A stretch of 11,427 nucleotides of DNA from the NCBI GenBank assembly GCA_964393115.1, contig CAYMST010000158.1:1-11427 (forward strand), written 5' to 3'. A program made the position numbers and the translations under genes. Under the pieces are notes generated by a model, which worked only from the letters and a program-made list of their open reading frames with translations, had not been told where the DNA came from and did not search any database. Positions 5,979 to 11,427 of the stretch are shown in pieces (within the stretch, counting starts at the first letter, position 1; each line of letters opens with the position of its first letter). The stretch is from CAYMST01 sp964393115 (GTDB lineage Bacteria; Bacteroidota; Bacteroidia; Cytophagales; Cyclobacteriaceae).

Positions 5979-7032
5979 ACGGTTATAGAGTTTCAATGGT
6001 ATCAGCTTATATATTTTCATAAAATTGAACGCACGATGTACCCTTAAGATTTCTACCAAAGTGTATGGCCATCTGACATTATCTTTTTTAATGTGGCAAA
6101 GGCGCTCAAGACTTATCCGTACACCGTCGGATATACACTCGACTTTAGTGATTTATAAGGAATCCATAAGATAGTTACACAAAGAGTTAGTTTAAACGGC
6201 GTATCGCTAGATTTTATTGCAACTTCTTAAATGAAATTTATGTAATAAGACCAAATGGACAAATATTGTTTATTTCAGAGTATACAGATCATAATACTCT
6301 AGAATAATGATGCTTTACGTTTGATTCTTACCGTAGTACTTCAATATGGATCTGTATAAAAATTATATCCGAAAATTTCTCTGGCCTCAAAAAACTTCTT
6401 CCCTTTTACAATAGCCACCACATTGAGGTGAATATGTAACGGTTGATATGTTCAAATCATGATTATCCAATGATTTATCAGTGATTCATGGTTAATTATT
6501 AACAATTTTATCCCTTATTATCGATGTCTCAATCTTAGATCTCCCACCAGTCTTATTTAATATCTCATCTCGACAAGAGGTTAACTATTCTCCTAAGTGA
6601 CATAATTGGAGAATATATTATGTATAATAACGTAAATAATTTGAATTTCACCTTTCCATCTTTTTTAGCGAAACGCTGTGCAACAAATATGCTTTTCGGA
6701 GATTCATGGTGTTAAAATTAGCTTGACGATTGTTTTGAATACTCGTCTTAAAGGCGAGCTTTATTAGGACAACTAGGCTTAAAATAATCTAATCCTAGTG
6801 TGTTATATGCCTTTAAATCTTAGTTTTAGCCTATTTATTATAGCATTTAGCTTATAAAAAATATTGATATAAAAGCTTGGGAATAGTGATTTTAATGTTC
6901 GTAAGAAATAAAGTCAAACTCAGCTAACTTAGATTAGGATTCGTCGAAAAGAACTAACCAACAGTGTAAGATTCGGCCGCTGTCAAGCAAATTTGCCTCG
7001 AATTATGGCCAACATAACTAAAAATTACCAAT
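5979..7032. other. Long intergenic region upstream of the large hydrolase
   Basis: No intact gene is seen. A minus-strand open stretch (6451-6341) reads QPLHIHLNVVAIVKGKKFFE, then AREIFGYNFYTDPY and stop; it looks like a protein fragment of unknown family. Short inverted repeats occur at 6114-6133 (TATCCG/CGGATA), 6277-6300 (AGAGTAT/ATACTCT) and 6586-6615 (TATTCTCC, 14 bp, GGAGAATA). GTTAGTTT at 6186-6193 matches an arm of the 5718-5740 palindrome, and GCAAATTTGC (6987-6996) is a 10-bp palindrome 37 bp before the start codon. No clear Bacteroidota promoter could be fixed for the 7033 gene. Confidence 0.5.
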
Positions 7033-10000
7033 ATGATTAAAGGTTCGAACCTATTCCGCTTAATGCTAATGCTATGCCTCTTTTTCTATGTTAAGGGAGC
7101 TAACGCAATCGATTTTGGCACTCAAAATGCCGAGCTTTATAACTTCCAAGAATGGACATTATCTAATGGATCATATTCAGGAAACCCTTTTGATCTTAAC
7201 GCCTCGGTAACTTTCCAACATGGCAGTAGCTCCACAAGTCACACTACTGAAATGTTTTATGCAGGAAATGACACGTGGAAGTTTCGGTTTACTCCAACAA
7301 AACTGGGAATATGGACATTCTCAACCAACAGTTCAGACTCAGATTTAAATGGTCATATAGGGACAGTATCTGTTTTTCCAAATTCAAATGCAGAAGCCAC
7401 AGGTTTTCTTACCAAGTCAGGAAATAGATTCGCCATGCAAACAGGTGATAATGGTGAAGTTTCAGGCTACCTCATGAACGTATTTCAAGGGGATCCAAAA
7501 AAGAAAGCAATGCTTCGAGTACCTTTTTTTCTAGACAATACCGCAGAAAAAGTAAAAGCATATGCAGAATACGCGAAAAGCTACGGTAGTAATACCCTCA
7601 CCCTGATATTAAGTGTGGCGCTAAACAGTGCTAATTCGAACTTTATAAATTTAGCTCCTCAAAATCCGGATTTAGAAGCTTTTGAAGTGCTGGACACATT
7701 TATGATAGAAGCACACAAAGCAGGTATGCACGTTCACTTCTGGAGATGGGGTGATGATGCTCGAAAGATGAGTTCAAGGCAATTACCGGGAGGAATTAAT
7801 GGTAATGTCGATCAGCGAGTAACAAGATATCTAGCGGCTAGAATCGGGCCTATGGCCTCATGGAGTATTGGTTATGGATTTGACTTACATGAGTGGGTGA
7901 ATAGTGCTCAGTTAGATACTTGGGAAGAGTATTTCCATAATCATCTTGGGTTTCCACATATCATCTCCGCGCGCTCACACAAAATGTCTAACACTAACTT
8001 AACCATGACTGGTTATGCTCAAGGAGATACTGAACTTGGACAATCAGCGCCGGAAGTACCCACGTACAATCAGATCGTAAATATCATGAGTAGCGATCCG
8101 AATAGAATCCAATTCCTTGAAGAGCGAAATGTCTTAGGCCGTTGGGGAGCTAACTCTGAAATTAGCTTACGTTTAATGTGGGATCTCGCTATGGGCGGGG
8201 GAATGGGTGGCTGGTTTGGCTACTTCTACGGTCGTGGCGATGGCGGAAAAGTCGCAGACCCAATTTGGGCTGGTGATAACACTGGTAACACCTATAAGAA
8301 TCCTCAAGCCATGGAGGCACATAGATTGTTTTGGAAAAATAGATTTGACTTATCCTACACTGTAGCTAATAATCTATCCTCTACGAATAATGTTCGTGTA
8401 CTAAAGTCTTCGAATAACCAGCGTTATATTTTCTATAAGGAAAATACTTCCAGCTTCAATATCAATTTATCAGGCATGAATGGTACACAAAAGGCCATTG
8501 CTATAGATGCCTTGGGAACATATCAGGAAATTGATTTTGGAATGTTATCAGCGTCAAACCAAACCGTTAACTTTCCTTATAGTTCAAATTGGGCATTAGC
8601 AATAGGTGATTTTGAAACTACGGTTATTCCTCTTCCTACCTATAGTTTAGTCGTTAATCAGGGAAATGGAGATGGTAACTACACAGCAGGAAGTACAGTT
8701 AATATTACAGCAGATGCGCCAGCTCTTGGAAAAGCATTCGATCAATGGACTGGAGATATTCAGTTTATATCAGACGTGACGGCGGAAAGTACAACGCTTT
8801 CTATGCCAAACGAAGATATTGAAATCACAGCTACCTATAAAGATGTTGTCGTTGTTACTTACGACCTAACCGTCTCTGGTGGATCAGGAAGTGGCACCTA
8901 CGTGGATGGAGCTACTGTAAGTATCAGTGCAAATCCGGCTCCAGAGGGACAAATCTTTGATACTTGGGTAGGGGATGTCTCAACGATCGAAGATGTGGAC
9001 AATAGTAATACGACTATTCAAATTAGTGGGTCAGACCTCAGCATATCGGCTACTTACAAAGATTTTATAGCGCCAAACTATTTCGCTAGAGTAAACTTCC
9101 AAACTGTAGATGCCCAAGTACCACAAAGCTACATAGCTGATGTTGGAGAGATATTTGGATCACGCGGCAATGGATTTACCTACGGCTGGATTGGTGGTGC
9201 TAATCCTGATGCAAGGCAACGCGGCGGAAACGCTGATCAAAAAGTTAGAACGCTGACTCACCTGCAAAAAGCCGCAAATAAAATTTGGGAAATTGATCTT
9301 CCTAATGGACAGTATAGCCTTGAAATTGGATGTGGAGATCCTTCATTTTCCGATCAGGTGAACACACTTGATGTGGAAGGAATTATCCTTCAAGATACCG
9401 ATGGACAAGATAATCTAGATGTATACTTCGCTGACATCACGGTGACTGATGGTGCTTTAACGGTAGCCCCCGGAACCGGAGCTATCAACGCGAAACTGGC
9501 TTATATAGACATCACCATTATTTCATCAGATCCTGCACCTGAAGAGTATACACTGACGGTAAACCAAGGAAGCGGAAGTGGTGATTATGTTGCTGGCACA
9601 AGTGTTAGCGTTTCAGCCAATGCTTCTTCCGGTTTTATATTTGATCAATGGATTGGTGATATTGGATTTCTTAGCGATGTCAATGCCGCCAATACCACGC
9701 TGACAATGCCTGAAGCTGCAGTTGAAATTACAGCTACATATACCACCGTTCCTACAGAGGAGTATACCTTAACCGTTACAAATGGATCAGGTAGTGGTAG
9801 CTATGAAAACGGTAGTATCGCGAATATTAGCGCAGACCCAGCACCTGAGGGATTCGTATTTAGCCAATGGGGTGGTCAGACCGCAACTATAGCAAATATC
9901 AATGCTGCTGTTACTACGATCGTTATAGGTACAACAGATATTACGATTGCGCCGGAATATATCGAAGAAACAGTAGGTGAAAATGTAGCTGTCCAAGTGA

Positions 10001-10680
10001 ATTTCCAAACAGCGGAAGCGCCTGTTCCAGATGGATATATTGCCGATACAGGAAGTGTATTTGGAGATCGGGGTAATGGATATAGCTATGGATGGCTTGG
10101 TAGCAACAACTTGAATACTCGGTTTAGGAATGGTGGGAACTTAAAAAGACGAACACTTAATCACATTCAAAAAGGTACTACTAGAGTATGGGAAGTTGAA
10201 CTACCAAATGGTAATTACGATTTAGAAATCGGATGTGGTGACCCATCATTTACAGATCAAATCAATACACTTAATGTAGAAGGTGTGCTGGTAGAAGATC
10301 CTGATGGCGAAGACAAATTCGATACCTACAATATAAGTGTTTCTGTTACAGACGGACGGTTGACACTTACACAAGGAGCGGGTGGCGCAAATGCGAAAAT
10401 CTCCTATATCAACATAAGCACGTCTGGCTTTGCTCGATTAACAACTAACTACCTAATCGGAGAGATAGATCTGACCATCTATCCGCAACCTGCCACAAAC
10501 ATCGTTCAGGTAAACTCTAATCTGAACGGTACCGCTTCTTTGTTTAGCTTAAATGGTGAATTAATGCGATCGTTTGATATCAGCAATAGCCATAACCGAC
10601 TTGATGTATCAGGAATGAGCTCAGGGATGTATTTCCTAAGATTCAAAGGCCGGTCATTTAAAGTGATGATTAAAAATTAA
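7033..10680 (+). CDS. T9SS-secreted DUF5060-type glycoside hydrolase with repeated binding modules
   Basis: This is a 1215-residue multidomain enzyme exported by the Sec then type IX pathway. Domains: signal peptide 1-25 (ending KGANA); DUF5060-like beta domain about 27-117 (AELYNFQEWTL, W/F-rich, FTPTKLGIWTFST); TIM-barrel-like hydrolase about 128-435, with HVHFWRWGDDARKM, SIGYGFDLHEW (Glu287, candidate acid/base) and IQFLEERN (Glu363 or Glu364, candidate nucleophile); and a beta domain about 440-525 like the 'collagen-binding 2' C-domain of DUF4038 enzymes. Then come divergent InlB B-like repeats at 537-603 and 609-676, a malectin-like module 683-829, repeats 838-903 and 910-976, a second malectin-like module 986-1129, and a T9SS type A sorting domain 1146-1215 (IYPQPATNIVQV ... 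SGMYFLRF). DUF5060 enzymes act on marine or plant polysaccharides; the substrate here is not determinable. The gene is intact and monocistronic, ending at a terminator. Confidence 0.85.
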   Translation: MIKGSNLFRLMLMLCLFFYVKGANAIDFGTQNAELYNFQEWTLSNGSYSGNPFDLNASVTFQHGSSSTSHTTEMFYAGNDTWKFRFTPTKLGIWTFSTNSSDSDLNGHIGTVSVFPNSNAEATGFLTKSGNRFAMQTGDNGEVSGYLMNVFQGDPKKKAMLRVPFFLDNTAEKVKAYAEYAKSYGSNTLTLILSVALNSANSNFINLAPQNPDLEAFEVLDTFMIEAHKAGMHVHFWRWGDDARKMSSRQLPGGINGNVDQRVTRYLAARIGPMASWSIGYGFDLHEWVNSAQLDTWEEYFHNHLGFPHIISARSHKMSNTNLTMTGYAQGDTELGQSAPEVPTYNQIVNIMSSDPNRIQFLEERNVLGRWGANSEISLRLMWDLAMGGGMGGWFGYFYGRGDGGKVADPIWAGDNTGNTYKNPQAMEAHRLFWKNRFDLSYTVANNLSSTNNVRVLKSSNNQRYIFYKENTSSFNINLSGMNGTQKAIAIDALGTYQEIDFGMLSASNQTVNFPYSSNWALAIGDFETTVIPLPTYSLVVNQGNGDGNYTAGSTVNITADAPALGKAFDQWTGDIQFISDVTAESTTLSMPNEDIEITATYKDVVVVTYDLTVSGGSGSGTYVDGATVSISANPAPEGQIFDTWVGDVSTIEDVDNSNTTIQISGSDLSISATYKDFIAPNYFARVNFQTVDAQVPQSYIADVGEIFGSRGNGFTYGWIGGANPDARQRGGNADQKVRTLTHLQKAANKIWEIDLPNGQYSLEIGCGDPSFSDQVNTLDVEGIILQDTDGQDNLDVYFADITVTDGALTVAPGTGAINAKLAYIDITIISSDPAPEEYTLTVNQGSGSGDYVAGTSVSVSANASSGFIFDQWIGDIGFLSDVNAANTTLTMPEAAVEITATYTTVPTEEYTLTVTNGSGSGSYENGSIANISADPAPEGFVFSQWGGQTATIANINAAVTTIVIGTTDITIAPEYIEETVGENVAVQVNFQTAEAPVPDGYIADTGSVFGDRGNGYSYGWLGSNNLNTRFRNGGNLKRRTLNHIQKGTTRVWEVELPNGNYDLEIGCGDPSFTDQINTLNVEGVLVEDPDGEDKFDTYNISVSVTDGRLTLTQGAGGANAKISYINISTSGFARLTTNYLIGEIDLTIYPQPATNIVQVNSNLNGTASLFSLNGELMRSFDISNSHNRLDVSGMSSGMYFLRFKGRSFKVMIKN
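8641..10419 (+). repeat. Intragenic duplication of an InlB-InlB-malectin block
   Basis: Residues 537-829 (8641-9519) and 838-1129 (9544-10419) share the same order: two InlB B-like repeats then one malectin-like module. Equivalent motifs are offset by about 301 residues, for example YSLVVNQGNGDGNY/YTLTVNQGSGSGDY and EIGCGDPSFSDQ/EIGCGDPSFTDQ. This points to a tandem duplication of the whole block rather than independent module gains. Confidence 0.85.
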
Positions 10681-10694
10681 TATTTTTATTAGTT

Positions 10695-10731
10695 AAAAGC
10701 CGTTGGACCTTACTGGTCCAACAGCTTTTTT
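10695..10731 (+). terminator. Rho-independent terminator of the large hydrolase gene
   Basis: GTTGGACC (10702-10709), loop TTACT, GGTCCAAC (10715-10722) form a perfect stem. It is extended by AAAAGC/GCTTTTTT around one C-A mismatch and followed by a T6 run. It starts 15 bp after the TAA. The flanking A and T tracts would also allow activity on the minus strand. Confidence 0.92.
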
Positions 10732-10795
10732 ATATGGAATCTAGTGGACAATTACACTATTTGAGTGTACTTTGACGCATTAGTTGATAAAACTG

Positions 10796-10910
10796 TTTTT
10801 TTCTTATTCGAGTCAAAAAACGCCAGGCTTGGCAGCATTAGGTCTCTGACGGCCACGGCCAGTCTAGACTCTTTGACAAAGAAGAGGAGGAAAACAGTGG
10901 TAAAATGTAC
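10796..10910 (+). repeat. Dispersed structured element, copy B
   Basis: About 115 bp, from TTTTTTTCTTATTCGAGTCA to AACAGTGGTAAAATGTAC, homologous to 5857-5978. Interior pairings GCCA-GGCT-TGGC and GGCC-AC-GGCC occupy the same relative places as the copy A hairpins but with different bases. The left ACTGTTTT (10793-10800) and right AAAACAGT are inverted. A minus-strand frame across it (VHFTTVFLLFFVKE, then SRLAVAVRD) aligns with the same frame of copy A (VHFATVFSFFFVIT, stop, LAVRG), showing common descent. No product is claimed. Downstream, 10911-11074 has ATTACAC/GTGTAAT (10920-10964) and no gene. Confidence 0.6.
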
Positions 10911-11074
10911 GTCCTTATTATTACACAAAATAGTTGGTGTTAACCACGCTTTGTTGGGTGTAATACTGGTCGAAAGCATAATTTGTACTACAACTACAGT
11001 ATTAGCTCAATAGTATTTTTACTTATTATAACTGGTCAGAGGAAAAAAAAACAAATACAAAAAATGGCAAAGCA

Positions 11075-11401
11075 TTACTCTTCGAGACTCTCCACTAATT
11101 CAATATAGTCCTTCTTTAATCCATTTGGATCATATGATATTGCATTTCGACCTAGATCCAATATCATCTGTTTAGAGATCTCTCCTTTATATGCTGATTC
11201 TTTTAACATCAGTCCTAAACCCGCGACGGATGCCGCAAAGCGACTACTTTCACTTACTACTTGGATATTATTTCCTCCAGCAAATACCTCGTGTGTAATC
11301 AATTTACTTTCTGACTTATTTGATTTTTTATACTGGAAATCAATCTTGGCAAATGGTTCAGCGCTATAAGAACGATTTAACACCACTTCATATAACCCCA
11401 T
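11075..11401 (-). pseudogene. C-terminal fragment of a YfbK-like vWA protein
   Basis: The 108 residues from ATG 11401 to TAA 11075 begin MGLYEVVLNRSYSAEPFAKI. They continue with IDFQYKK, the block SSRFAASVAGLGLMLKESAY, then KGEISKQMILDLGRNAI and NGLKKDYIELVESLEE. This is the pattern of the C-terminal domain (DUF3520) of YfbK-type von Willebrand factor A proteins, whose full length is several hundred residues. The vWA domain should lie upstream, beyond the right edge. In frame there is a TGA at 11404-11402, immediately before the ATG. The 9 residues before it continue in another frame (IGQMLFQLNG) if one G of the GGGG run is removed. It is therefore a frame-broken or truncated gene that also runs off the window; the ATG at 11401 is probably not a true start. 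Confidence 0.6.
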
Positions 11402-11427
11402 TCAATTGGAAGAGCATTTGACCTATG

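Noticed and set aside
9787..10008. Minus-strand 73-codon open frame
   Set aside because: It is antisense to the InlB-like repeat 4 of the large hydrolase; no family features.
10752..11013. Overlapping 75- and 82-codon frames on both strands
   Set aside because: Both cross dispersed element copy B; openness is explained by the repeat, and copy A carries stops in the corresponding minus frame. No product is claimed.
1..11427. CRISPR arrays, tRNA or rRNA genes
   Set aside because: No regularly spaced direct repeats, and no tRNA cloverleaf or rRNA core sequence was recognised on either strand.

Overview
The window looks like an AT-rich chromosomal segment of a polysaccharide-degrading, probably marine or environmental member of the Bacteroidota. 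The main evidence is a very large secreted glycoside hydrolase ending in a type IX secretion (T9SS) type A sorting domain, a multi-pass membrane AraC-family regulator of the kind common in this phylum, and a TAnnTTTG-type -7 promoter box. The genus cannot be read from the sequence.

Layout. Bases 1-125 hold the 3' end of a winged-helix protein. Bases 126-1488 hold two toxin-antitoxin (TA) modules in the same orientation. The first is an intact YefM/YoeB-type pair with a palindromic operator on its promoter. The second has an intact small antitoxin followed by a ParE/RelE toxin destroyed by several frameshifts. A 23-bp repeat lies 75-80 bp upstream of each module. Bases 1489-2427 are a graveyard: a 51-codon ORF, a frameshifted unknown (immunity-like) gene and the tail of a DDE transposase. 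Bases 2428-3611 (minus) carry a membrane-bound AraC regulator split by a -1 frame change at a T6 run. Upstream of it is a minus-strand structured transcript candidate with a strong terminator and a 14-codon ORF. Bases 4672-5677 (minus) carry a secreted GH43-family hydrolase interrupted by one frameshift, with a 23-bp palindrome upstream that resembles xylose-repressor operators. Bases 5678-7032 are noncoding apart from one copy of a dispersed element. Bases 7033-10680 (plus) encode a 1215-residue DUF5060-type hydrolase with a duplicated InlB-like/malectin-like block and a T9SS tail, followed by a clear terminator. A second copy of the dispersed element and the C-terminal fragment of a YfbK-like von Willebrand factor A protein close the window.

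How the parts may work together. The AraC regulator, the GH43 enzyme and the large T9SS hydrolase together suggest a small carbohydrate-use locus: a sensor/regulator, an enzyme trimming side chains or oligosaccharides, and an extracellular endo-acting enzyme. There is no SusC/SusD pair in the window, so it is not a canonical polysaccharide utilisation locus as seen here. The substrate is not determinable by eye.

A cross-cutting observation: nearly every frame break that can be reconstructed is explained by a length change in a homopolymer run. This is either the signature of natural decay or of sequencing error, and it should be resolved before the broken genes are interpreted.
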